Below are positions 52,591 to 63,711 of a stretch of 64,000 nucleotides of DNA, piece after piece. The notes under the pieces are model-generated. The model was not told the DNA's origin. It worked only from the letters and a program-made list of their open reading frames with translations, and ran no database searches. The DNA comes from Lunularia cruciata. Its lineage: Eukaryota; Streptophyta; Marchantiopsida; Lunulariales; Lunulariaceae. Positions within the stretch are counted from its first letter, which is position 1; each line of letters starts with the position of its first letter. The translations under genes and the position numbers were made by a program. Where the stretch lies: NCBI GenBank assembly GCA_948567375.1, contig OX419761.1:8992501-9056500 (forward strand), read 5' to 3'.

Positions 52591-55500
52591 TTGATTAGTT
52601 CCAATGGGATTGAAGGCTTGACCTATGCAAGTTTGCACTTGCAAGGTATAATATCTAATCAGGGTTGTAGGATTTTGGTTGATTCTGGAAGTTTAGAGAA
52701 TTGCATGTCTATGCAAGTAGCAAAGGAATTGGGTATTCCTATCAAGCCAGTGATTGGGAGTAGTTTGATGATGGCGGATGGTAGAAAGGGTTCTGCATTC
52801 TGCACCTCGTATCCTGTTACCTTCAAGATTGGGAAGGAGTATTTGGAGTGTATGAGGTTTGTAGTGGCACCTCTATATTATGATATCATTCTGGGTCTAC
52901 CTTGGCTTGAATATCATAAGGTTCAATTTGATTGGACCCAACACCAAATTCAAGTACGATACCAAGGTAGGAATTTCCGATTAGGTTGTCTGGCACCTCT
53001 GAGTAAGACACCTAAGAATCATCAGTCCCAAGATAGCAAGTTTGTTGAGAAGGTAGCCATAGAGAAAACTTGGTAGGGAGATGAGTCCCAAGATGGGAAG
53101 TTTGCCAAGAAGGCAACCAAGGGGCAAGCTTGGAAGGGAGATGAGTCCCTAGAAGGGAAGTTTGTTAGTAAAGCAGCCATAGAGCAAGCTTTGGAGGAAG
53201 ATAAGTCTGTATTTGTGGTGTGGATCAAGCCGATTGCACAAGAACAATCTGCGGAGGGCCAAGAGCCTCATCAAGAAATGGTTGATTGGATAGTTAAGGA
53301 GTTTGCGGACGTGTTTCTAGATGATCTGCCAAAGGGATTACCCTCTGATCGAGGTATGCCCTTCAAGATTGAACTATTGCCAGAGAGTACTCCAGTGAGT
53401 AGACCAATCTATCGGCTCTCACCAAAGGAGTTGGAGGAGTTGCAAACAACACTTACAAAATTGTTGGAGAAGGACTTCATACAACACAGTACCTCTCCTT
53501 GGGGAGCACTGGTACTATTTGTTCCAAAGAAGGATAGATGACTTTGTTTCTGTATTGATTATCGTGGGCTCAATAAGCGAACAGTGAAGAATGCATATCC
53601 CTTGCCTTGGATCGATGACTTTCTTGATCAACTAAGTGGAGCATGCTACTTTTCCAAGCTGGATCTTTGTAGCGGCTATTGGCAAATTCTTATTGATAGA
53701 GAGGATGTGCAAAAGACTACCTTTCACACCAGGTATGGGCATTTTGAGTGGAGAGTTCTACCTTTTAGACTCACTAATGCTCCAATAGTCTTCATGGATC
53801 AGATGCAAAGGATGTTGGATGGACTATTGGATCGGTCCATGGTGGTGTTCTTGGATGATATCTTAATCTTTAGCAAGACAGAGGTAGAACACATGAATCA
53901 TGTACGAGAAGTCCTAAGATGACTACGATAATGGAAATTTTACTACAAGAAGTCAAAGTGTGCCTTTTGGCAAAAGGAGGTTACCTTCTTCGGTCATAAG
54001 ATCTCATCAGAGGGGATCAAGATGGAAGAAGGGAAAATAAAGGCCATTACTGATTGGCCTACCCCAAAGGATGCTACAAAAGTATGGGCATTCAATGGAT
54101 TGGCCAGTTTTTACTGACGATTCATCCATTATTATGCTCATGTGGCTGCACCATTGACTGACATCTTGGGAAAGAACTCGAGCTTCTAGTGGACCACCAA
54201 GCATGAAGAAGCATTCCAAAAGTTAAAGCATATGGTGTCTTCAAGACCCATTCTTCAATCATATGATCCTCAACTACCCTATGTAGTTGATTTTGATGCT
54301 TCTAACTTTGCAATTGGAGCCGTGCTGCAACAAGAATTCCTAGATGGACTCCATCCTATTGCCTTTGGGTCTTGCTGACTCAATATGGCTGAACAAAACT
54401 ACTTTGCTTGAGATCAAGAACAACTTACAATGGTATACACCACCAAGGTATGGAGGCATTACCTCTTGAGGAAACAAGTGATCATGCGAACTGTCACAAA
54501 CCATTGTTGTAGACCTTACACTTGGAACACATGAAGAGTCAACATCATTGATGGGAGGAACAACTCCAATTGTATGACATCAAACTTGAGTACGAACCAG
54601 GTCGGTTCCATGTCATCTTATTCCCAAATGCTTTATCATGAAACCTGATTTGAAGTCTCTTCCTCTCATCACACTAGCAATTTCAACAATGTCAGTTGAC
54701 TCCAAGCTCCAAAACAAGTTTCAGTCAGCTCTACACCAAGATCCCTTCTTCCAAATGGAACATGGTCGCCTTACATCATGCAATAAGGAGTACAACACCT
54801 TCTCCATCAAGGAGGGCCTTTTATTCCATAAAGACCGGATGTATGTTCCAGCTAAAGGTGATCTTTGACTTGTGTGCCTTCAAGAAGCCCATGATTTACC
54901 CGTCGCTGGTCACATGGGTGTAGAAAAGACATTGGGTACCCTCCAATGTCAATGGTGGTGGCCCAACATGACAAAACATGTTTGAGAATTTGTCCGATTG
55001 TGTGAGAGCTGCCAACGTAACAAGGCCAACAACCAGAAGCCAAGTGGACTCCTTCAACCACTCGCCATTCCATCCGCTCACTAGGAGCATGTGAGCTTGG
55101 ATCTCATCACATCCTTGCCAAAGACAAAACAAGGACACACCGCAATTGTGGTGTTTGTGGATAAGCTTAGTAAGCAAATCCACTTGGCACCAACCTGTGA
55201 TACTGTGGATGCTCCAACCTTAGCGCAAATCTACTTCAACAATGTCTTCAAGCATCATGGGATGCCACATGTACTCATCTCTGATTGTGATCCTCAATTT
55301 ACCAAGAAGTTTTGGCAAGCACTCTTCCAGATACTCAGCACCAAGCTTGCTTTGTCCACGGCCTATCATCCTCAAACTAATGGACAAACCAAACATGCAA
55401 ATCATACATTGGAGGATATGTTGCGTGCTTTTATCAATGTCCACCATACCAATTGGGATGAATGTCTTACAACTACAGAATTTGCCTACAACAATTCCAA

Positions 55501-56190
55501 ATAGGCAAGCACCAGATTTTCTCTTTTCTTTCTCAATTTTGGCCAAAATCCGCTTGTTCCAGATTCTCTTCTTGCTGCCCCTCCATCTCAAGTCCCTCAT
55601 ACTTCCACATTCTTGACCACTATATCCCAATTTCTCCAACAAGCCAAGTCTCACCTCCTTGTTGCTTAGAACCGCCAAAAAACAATATGTGGACCACCAT
55701 CGTCGTGATCTCACCTTTGAAATCGATGATAAAGTCATGCTATCCTCTAGTAACCTCCCTCTCCCAATTGATACCCAACTTTGTAAACTTGCCCCTAATT
55801 GGATAGGACCCTTTGATATCACCCAAATTGTCTCTCCTATTGCTTATTGACTTGCTTTGCCTTGCCTTGTCACATGCATATCCATCATGTCTTTCATGTT
55901 TCCAAGTTGAAACCCATTGCTCCTAACCCCTCTTCCTTTTCCTCTTGAGTCCAACCTCCTCCTCTTCCTATCCCTATCAATGATCTTGAGGAGTACAAAG
56001 TTGATCGTATCCTTGCACGTCGCCATATTCAACAAGGCCGTTGCCAACATATAGAGTACAAGGTCCATTGGAAAGGGTATCTCCTTCATGATGCCACATG
56101 GGAACCTCTTTCTCACCTCCAGAATGCACAAATGGCCATCCAGGAATTTGAAGCTTCATTGGTGATGAGGATGTCACCAACTAGCGGTGG
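52591..56190 (+). pseudogene. D2 pol with chromodomain
   Basis: Protease (52591-53076) keeps the active LVDSGSLENCMS (Asp codon 52681). RT spans 53330-53990 ([23 protein letters not shown] with Asp codons 53854 and 53857) and is broken by a TGA at 53539 and another at about 53920. RNase H (54230-54560) is heavily decayed. Integrase spans 54640-55504 with the HHCC domain near 54890-55020, DLITSLPKT, an ISDCDPQF motif (usual SDRD), and HPQTNGQTK where Glu should follow. The C-terminal NWIGPFDI is at about 55800 and the chromodomain at about 55985-56115 (VHWKGYLLHDATWEP). It ends in the purine tract GGTGGGGGAATA before the 3' LTR. Confidence 0.87.
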
Positions 56191-56197
56191 GGGAATA

Positions 56198-56623
56198 TGT
56201 AACAATATGGAGTTTATCAACGAAGTTAGTCAGGCTCACGAAGTAGCACATAAGACAAATTAGCCTAGAATATTCCAAAAGTATCTAGGAAGCTTCTTGG
56301 GAAGCTTCCTGACTAGCTTAGCTTGCACCTCAAGTAAGTAGCTTCTAGAAGGAAGCTTCTAGAAGTTTCCAACTAGCTTAGCGTGCACGCCAAGTAGGCG
56401 GTTTCTAGAAGAAAGCTTCTTGAGAAGCTTCCTAGTTAACTTGGCTTGCACTCTAAGAAAGCAGCTTGAGGAAACTTCTCGAGATGCTTCTCAAGGGCCT
56501 TGTATGCTACCTATAAATACCAAAGCCAAAGCTCATGCTAGGCATTCGGAGTTTTCCCTCATTCAAGAGTCCCAATGTGAGTTTCCATTCTCCTATTTCT
56601 CTCCTTGGATTTGGTCTTTTACA
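56198..56623 (+). repeat. D2 3' LTR (426 bp)
   Basis: Same length as the 5' LTR. It holds the heat-shock motif at 56352-56369 (GAAGCTTCTAGAAGTTTC, still four valid units despite one change) and TATAAATA at 56512-56519. Confidence 0.93.
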
Positions 56624-56872
56624 CCTTGAGAAAGGAGCTTAGAGGTAGTTTGAGCTCTACAAGGAGCAAGAGGAAGAAGAAATAAAAAGAGAAAGCTCCA
56701 GTATCAATGAGGGTGGTGGATGCCAAACCAACACCATGAGAGGCTTATGAATATTTCTCCAAGATTGATGAAGAAGTTAGGTATGATACTCTCTAGACCT
56801 TCAATTTGTGTGGTGAGCATGGCAAAAAACCAGCAAGTTAGATCAGTAGGGGTGATGGATAAGGTCATAGTT
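56624..56872 (+). pseudogene. Element B, piece 3: protease region
   Basis: It is collinear with C from about 37830 to 38150, but 80 bp are missing at 56765-56770. The deleted part in C lies between two TTGATG repeats (37963 and 38043) and includes the catalytic LVDGGS. The deletion therefore removed the protease active site by slippage or recombination between short direct repeats. An A-type LTR inserted at 56873. Confidence 0.82.
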
Positions 56873-58401
56873 TGTTATACTTATTTTTTCATTTTTTGTA
56901 GAATTGAGAGTAAAATTAGTTATTAGAAGTGGAAAGAGTTGAAAAAAGAGTTAATATGTTGGTTAAGTTTGTGTAAATCTAGGTAGGAATAGAAGAAGAA
57001 GGAAGCGGATCCAATGATGTAAAATATGATTTGAGGATGACAAACCAATCGAATCCAAGTTACTTTGGTTCAGGAGGAGATACAATCCAATCCAAGGATA
57101 CTTCACATTGGAATGAAAGTTGGAGGTAGAACTGCTACAAGGACCATATCTCAATGATCACATGTCTAAATCATGGGTGGTCTATTTTTTTGGAAGTGTC
57201 TTTTTCAGGGCTTTCTATTGCTACCAAAATCATAGAGTTTGAAGATTTGTTGCCAAAGTTGCAAGCATTTGAAGTTTCTAGAGTAGATGGATAGAGTAGT
57301 TGAGTACTTTGGGATATAGAAGCTACTTTGCCTCAAGTTGAAGGTGACCAAATCTAAGGTAGTCAAACATTAAATGCTAGTGACTTCAAGTGAGTTACTT
57401 GAGTCATCTGAAGTAGTAAGAGTAGAGTAGGAGAATGTAGTTAGAATACCCATGACTTCAAATTCAATCTAGACCAAAGACATGATAGAGGTAGAAGAAG
57501 TAGAACATAAATCCAAAGTGCAAGAGGTGTTGGTAGGAGAATTGGGTCTTGAAGTTGAAGTAGAAGTAGAAGTAGACATTGGATTGGATTAAGAGTAATA
57601 GATTGAGATTTGAAGAGATGGATATGAAGAAGTAGAGTGAAAATTTGGATTTGAAGCTTTTTAAAGTAGCAGGTAAAGTGGTTTAGATAGTTTAGATAAA
57701 TATGAGTGCTTTGCATATTTAAAGGAGAAATTTTTAGTGCTATAATTTTATTCAGTTTAGTGTTCTATTTTTGAAGTTGAGTAAAGCAAAGTGCTCTAAC
57801 TTAGTGCTTGTCATTTTAGCTTAATTCAAAATATGTGGTTGTGAGTGTTTAGAGGAGTTCAAATTGCAATTGGATTGTTTTAGATGTTGGATTCTACAAC
57901 TCTGATTTAATTCTATGTATTTGATCCTAAGTGGAGTGCAATTGAGACAATGCCTTGACAAATCTATGGGGAATCATAGTGTTGGTAGTATTCTACATTT
58001 GTGATCATAGTGTTGGATTGATGCAAAGCAACTTTGATTGAGGAAGTTGTGCCTTTAGTGGAAGTGTGGAACACAATTCCGAGGCAAAGTCACTTTGTGG
58101 TTAAGTAGCCTTTTGAGGGAGAATTGAATCATCACCATCAAGATTGAATTGGAAAGGATTTGAAAAATTGTGATTATGGGTGTTATTATGATAAGATTTA
58201 TGATAATTTATGACAAGATTGCAATTAAGTGCTTGTTACTCTCTTGCGGATGTGGTTTCTACCCAAGAGGCTAATGATGCAACCACAAAGAACTAATTGT
58301 TATTTATTTCTTCATATTTGACCATTTCTGACCAGTATCTCTATGGGAACAAATAATTACTTACTAATTGTTTCAAACGTGATACTTGTTGGGTTGTCAT
58401 A
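56873..58401 (+). mobile_element. Short A-type solo LTR (1529 bp)
   Basis: It runs TGTTATAC...GGGTTGTCATA, flanked by perfect TAGTT duplications (56868-56872, 58402-58406) in element B. The last ~900 bp align with the A LTR tail (from about 7200 onward, including GACATTGGATTGGATTA and the GTGTTGGTAGTATTCT stretch). The first ~600 bp do not hold the coiled-coil frame. It is a related LTR subfamily or an internally deleted LTR, left as a solo copy. Confidence 0.82.
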
Positions 58402-59351
58402 TAGTTTCAATTTTGGGAGTTCAAAATCTCGTGACTTTCCAAGTCTTGACAAATTCAAGCTATGATTTGCTTCCTAAAAGGCCATGGTTGAGAGTAGCAC
58501 ACACACTTGATCACTAATACAAAGAGTACTTGAGACAATTGGCCATCAAACCATTGAGTTATGGTTCTTGTCACTAACACCACCAACACTTCACATTCAG
58601 ATACACCATCTTCTAATTATTGGGGATCAAATTCAAAAAAAGGAGCTTCAGGTGTGGACACAAGCGTGGAGGAAGAGATTTTCATTGAGTAGGATGAATC
58701 TAAATCTGATTTAGATGTGTGGTATGAATTTTACACCTAAGCCAAAGGTTTTGAAGGACCATATAAATCACCATTGATACTTGAAGAGATAAAGAGGAGG
58801 TTTTCTACCCTCAAGTATGGTCCAAATTTTACCAAGGAGGAGAAGGTGAGATTTGAAGAGACTTTCCATAGGTTCATCCATGTGTTTGCTTTCAATTACA
58901 AGGATCTAAAGGAACTCACCTTGGACGAGCACAAGATAGAGGTGGAGCCACATGCAAGACCAGACCACCAAAAGCAACATTGCATTAGCCAACCAATAGC
59001 TTTAGTTGTGAAGGAGTAGATTGATACGCTCAAGGAGACAAGATTTGTTTTTGAGGTGGAGAATTGAAAATGGGTGTCTCTAATTGTAATTATGAAGAAA
59101 AAGAATTGTAAGCTTTAGGTATGTGTGGATTACAAGAAGCTCAACACTATTACTAAGAATGACTATTACATTTTGCCATCCATTGATGAGATATTGGAGG
59201 AGATTGCAGGTCATGGGAGGTATAGTTTTAAAGATGGTTATAGTGAGTATTACCAAATCAAGATTGCACCGGAGCATCAATAACTCATCATATTCACCAC
59301 ACCTTGGGGATCTTATGCTTTCAAGGTTATACTTATTGGGCTTTGCAATGT
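58402..59351 (+). pseudogene. Element B, piece 4: end of protease and RT
   Basis: It resumes after the TAGTT duplication and is collinear with C 38145-39105 (AGTTCAAAATCTC onward). It includes the protease end, an acidic linker, and RT up to the stretch FGLCN, where E2 inserted at 59352. One open part remains (58774-59019, matching LKYGPNVTKEEKVRFEEIF of C). Several stops, for example in the segment matching VDYKKLNAV. Confidence 0.85.
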
Positions 59352-60728
59352 TGTCCCGCCATTTGTAGTTCCGCATCTAGATGCTCGGACACTGGAGTTC
59401 CAGTGATGGTAGTTAGAGTTATTCTAGCTGTTTCTCAGGGACTACTTTCCGACGGTTAGATTTCGTGTTCGGGGTACTGACTTCACGGTGGGGCCCACCG
59501 TCACTTTGCACCGTTTGCACCGTCGAGTGTGCCATCAGCTGGACCGTTAGGGTTTCAGAGCTAGCTCGAGTCCAGGGGGTATAGTTTCAAAGTGAGCTCC
59601 AGAGAGCTCACTTCTCTGATGTTGAGCCTTCGAGTTCCTGGCTATGGTGGACAGAGGCCGGCGAGCGTCACCTGGATTCTCTATGCTTGAGTGGGTGTGG
59701 CTTGACTATAATCAGTGCCTAGTTGTTGGCAATTTATAGAGTGACAGATCAAGTACTGATCTGAGTTGAGTTGAGTTGAAAGTGTTAAGCAATCTGATTA
59801 CATCAGAGAAGTGAAGTCAGGGGGAAATCGGGTGCAGGAACGTTGAGTGTTGGTGGTATCTCCAAGCTCGGTGGATCGTGGTAGCTCGATTCAGGTTCTG
59901 TGTTTCCCTAGTGTGCAGAAGCTCGTGTAGTTGATGCAAATTTGGCAGTTAGGCGGACGGTGTGCGGAAGCGCTGGCCAAATTTCGAGCAACGAAGGAGC
60001 AATTTTCAAGCAGTGTTGTGATTTTGAGCTCAGGAGGTGAAGGCAGGACCAATTTGCTGCGAGTTGGGCTCAGAAAGTGAAATTGAAGGTGGAGTTGGAA
60101 AGCTCTTCTCATGAAATTGTGATTTGGAAAAACCCGTTTTGTCAATTTGGCTCGAGTGGAAAGTAAGCGGGGGATTTGGCGGACATCCATCTTTAGGGTT
60201 TACGTCAGATTTTACGTCAGATTTACGTCAGATTTTTGGGCCAGAATTGGAGGAGTTTCGCTGTTTGGCCAGATTTGGAGAAGTTTCGCTAGTTTGGAGG
60301 AGTTTCGCAGATTTGGAGAAGTTTTGCCAATTTTGGAGGAGGTTCGAAGTGGCAACAAGAAAGGCCTCATTTGGCTTTTAGAGGCTTCGAGGCATAGGGC
60401 TGTGGGCTATGAGAGGCTACGAAGGCCTAGAAGGGCCAGAAGGGCCAGCTTGCTGGCGTGAGGCTAGCTAGTTTAGTGTAGATCTTGGTCATTGGTTGGC
60501 AAAATCTGCCTTTCTTGCTAGATTGTGCGCAATAGGGTTTGACCCCTAGATCTCTTGTTCCTAGACTGGTGCCCTAGCCAACTGGTCCACCCTCACTTGT
60601 TGTCATAGTGACTGTGCCACTGTTATCTATACACATGTAGCTTTGGTTAGGAGAGGCAGTTTGATCCCATTCTTGGTGATCCTGGTAGCTTAGGACTTAG
60701 ATATGAACTACTCTTATGTCAAATGCCA
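59352..60728 (+). repeat. E2 5' LTR (1377 bp)
   Basis: Starts TGTCCCGCCATTTG, ends AAATGCCA. Limits are set by E1 (27578-28926). Around 60240-60345 it has imperfect 20-25 bp repeats of the type GGAGAAGTTTCGC, and at 60203-60230 a triple ACGTCA repeat. Confidence 0.87.
60203..60230 (-). promoter_or_regulatory. as-1-like triple TGACG repeat in E2 LTR
   Basis: Three copies of CGTCA (TGACG on the minus strand) start at 60203, 60215 and 60226. The 12 and 11 bp spacing equals or nearly equals that of the as-1 element bound by TGA bZIP factors. In E1 the same place reads TATGTCAG, so the CG core has been lost. Function is inferred. Confidence 0.45.
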
Positions 60729-60730
60729 AA

Positions 60731-60743
60731 TGGTGGCAGAGTC
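60731..60743 (+). other. E2 primer-binding site (degenerate tRNA-iMet)
   Basis: TGGTGGCAGAGTC, the same form as in E1, two bases after the LTR. The leader 60744-61093 shows no other feature. Confidence 0.55.
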
Positions 60744-61093
60744 AGTCTCGTGTTGTGTTATGAGATGGAGGGTTTTTGTTTAGATTTCTTGTGATTGGAT
60801 CCCCTCCATTCTCTGCTTCCTGTTTGTGCACCACGTTTGTGTGAGGTGCCTTGACTTTTGAGCGTTGGTGCTCTGGTGTGCTCTCGGTGGTGAGGCTGGA
60901 GTGATGACCAGTCAGACTACCTTTGTTTCTCTCCGGTGAGGTAGGAAGTGATGACCTGCAGACCGTGAGAGTGCGTGTTATGATGGCAGGTTACAGGTTG
61001 CCCTTCCCCTAGTGTAGTTATCTCGGTTAGAGTTACATTAGTGGGTGGTGTCTAGTTGGTGTTGGCACTTGGTGGGGCACTTGCAGTTGCGAC

Positions 61094-63711
61094 TTGCGGT
61101 TGCAATTGGTGGTTCGGGTTTGTTGTTGCAGTTACGTGGTCACGACGGAGTTCTTTGGAGATTCCAGAGGAGTTAGCCCTGCAGTACGCAGTGGGTTTAC
61201 TCGGAGTGGTGCTCGGTATCAGCCTGTATCTCAGGTCCCAGTGAGGGAGGAGATTGACTCTGAGTTGGAGTTTGACACAGGAGCTGATTCAATTGAGAGT
61301 GCACTTGGTGTGTCCGCACCGTTGTTGTGGGACATGGACGAGATTTATGGGGCCTCCAAAGGGCCTAGGCATTACTCTGGTATAGGGGTACTATTGAGTT
61401 GGATGATTTCATCCAGGAGTTCGATAGTTGGTGTGATCTGCAGTAGATGCGGAACCCGACTTTGTTCACACCCTTCATGGCATGGAAGGGGTTGTTTCAG
61501 CACTTGGAGGGTCCACCGATGGACGACTACCATGAGTTCAGGAGAGCTCATTTGGAGGAGATTGAGTTATGGAGACAGTATTGGTCTCCACACTATGTCT
61601 CCATCACTTCAGGTTCGGTGGCCAGGAGTAGGTCGGCTGTACCTACGAGTTCTAGCTCGAGTAGTGTTGGTGGAGCTAGTGGAGGTGCACTAGCTGGAGA
61701 TAGTGCTACTACGAGTGGAGGTACCGCTGCAGGAGGTGGTGTGGTACCGGGGTTTAACCCCATGGTGGAGTTCTTCCTATGTTTGAGGCAGAACTACCTG
61801 GGAGTGCGGACTGACAAGCTGAGGAGCTTGCAGGAGTTCCAGCGGAAGGCTGGAGAGAGCCTACGCGAGGCATACACTCGCATGAGGCGGCTGATCAGTT
61901 TCACTCAGGGAGTTACTGAGGCCCAAGCAGTCCAGTTTTGGTATGGGATACTGGATAGGGAGTTGCGACATAGAGTTCGTGATGCTACGTTGTTGCAGGC
62001 TACTTCGCCCACTTTGGCAGTAGTCTTTGGTTTGGCTGAGCGTATTGAGCTCAACATGGTGGAGGAGAGAGTGGTGACAGCTGGATTTGGTAGAGAGACC
62101 TCATCCACGGTTGTGACTTCTTCTAGAGTGCAGCAGAGTGCACCACGCCCAGTTGGTTTTCAAGGACAGGGTGGACAGCCCAGATCCTATGGAGCGAGTG
62201 GAGGGCCTAGTGGAGTTAGACCCTTACCCTCATTTTCGGGTCAGCAGCAGCCAGTGAGTGGTGGTGCTGCTTGTTGGACTTGTGGTGGACCTCACCATAG
62301 GAGAGAGTGTACTCAGGGCAGCGGACCTGATACCTCTGGTGCATCACAGCCAGCACAGAGGCAGTGTGAGCACTGCCATAGATTTGGTCATACTAGTGAC
62401 CGGTGTTTTGACCTACACCCGGAGTTACGGAGTGGTAGGGCTGCTATGACAGGTAGTAGAGGAGCTCCAGTTCATGGAGGACGAGGTGGTAGAGGTGGTG
62501 GTAGAGGATCTACACCTAGTAGGCGTGCAGTACCTGCCCTTACTTCTAACACAACTATGGCTACTCGGATTGAGCAGTTGGAGCAGAGATTGGCTAGTAT
62601 GGCTATTGCTCAGAGGAGATCAGATTCGGGTGCTGAGGCTTCCACCTCATATGTTGGTGATAGAGATGCTTTGGACTTCATGTGCGGAGCAGCACAGGTG
62701 GATGCATCTACAGCAGTGACTAGGAGTGCAGTACGTGCTCCAGAGCCTAGAAGAGCATCAGTGGAGTTGGACCCACAGAGAGGAGAGGTTAGGAGACAAG
62801 TCAGACTTCCCCAGTCTTTCACGCTATCTGAGGCATTGCAGACGACATCCATGGTTCCTAGACGTCCCAGTGCAGGTGTGGTAGGTGGTGATGGAGTACC
62901 TGATGGAGTACCTGCTAGTCAGCCACCTGCTACTACACAGACTGAGTCTAGCATGATGTTAGGGGCGGCTCAGCTGATTATGCGGCATCCTTTATTTTCA
63001 GCCAGTGACATGTTTACATTGGGAGTTGACCCAGCCCCAGTGTTCCGGTTGGCTGCCACGTTGTGTGAGAGTAGGGATGGTGCAGTTCCTACTACTAGAG
63101 CAGAGGTGGTTGGTAGTGGAGCTGACTTGGTTGAGGAGCATGGGATCCGTTCAGCGACCAGTGGTTTATGGCAGGCAGCAGCGGCTAGACTGGAGGAGTT
63201 GCCAGCTAGACCGGCCTTTGAGAGAGCGCGGTTTACACCTGGTGTTGTCCTATTGGATAACCAAAGGGGGATCTTTCGTTTGGTAGGACCTTCAGGGAAG
63301 GTCTATACACCACAGAGAGTCTTGTTAGACTCTGGTGCGCAGCCCCTTATGTTGGGGAAGGCTGCAGTTGTTGGTCTGGAGTTACGGAAGACCAATGTGG
63401 AGAGGTGTCCATTTCAGATCCAGACATCTCTAGGTGGTGGTTCGACATAGTACATCACACGTGGGGAGCTTGTTGTCCAGGTTCAGCCTGGTCATCCGAT
63501 TGATAGCTCAGTGGTGAGAGCTCAGGCTATTGCGACGATAGCTGAGTCATATGATGTGCTAGTTGGGGGAGCAGTGTTATACCCTATGGGTTTTAGTATT
63601 GACTATTGGGAGGAGACAGCCTCTTATAGACCTGGTTGGCAGTCTGGTGAGGGACGGGTATGTCGCCTACCAGTACGTTTCAGTAGTGGCAGTCTTGGCT
63701 CACTACAGTCC
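61094..63711 (+). pseudogene. E2 gag-protease
   Basis: One nucleotide is missing near 61384 and a TAG stands at 61444-61446. From 61447 a 667-codon frame runs to TAG 63448-63450. In that frame, capsid-like sequence comes first (NPTLFTPFMAWKGLFQHLEG; REAYTRMRRLISFTQG). Zinc knuckles are at residues 276 (CWTCGGPHHRREC) and 307 (CEHCHRFGHTSDRC), followed by an RGG-type patch. Retropepsin has its Asp at residue 628 (LLDSGAQPLML, intact). E1 has CAG at both TAG positions, so both stops are C-to-T changes. The frame after 63450 continues with SYDVLVGGAVLYPMGF and stops at the C LTR. Confidence 0.85.

Larger units (their letters stand above)
50967..56623 (+). mobile_element. Element D2: Ty3/gypsy chromovirus
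   Basis: 5657 bp with two 426-bp LTRs (50967-51392, 56198-56623) and perfect target duplication CCTTG (50962-50966, 56624-56628) in element B. PBS is of the initiator-Met type with two changes. Gag, protease, RT, RNase H, integrase and chromodomain are all present but carry stops and shifts. Same family as D1, opposite orientation, 1.1 kb apart. Confidence 0.93.
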
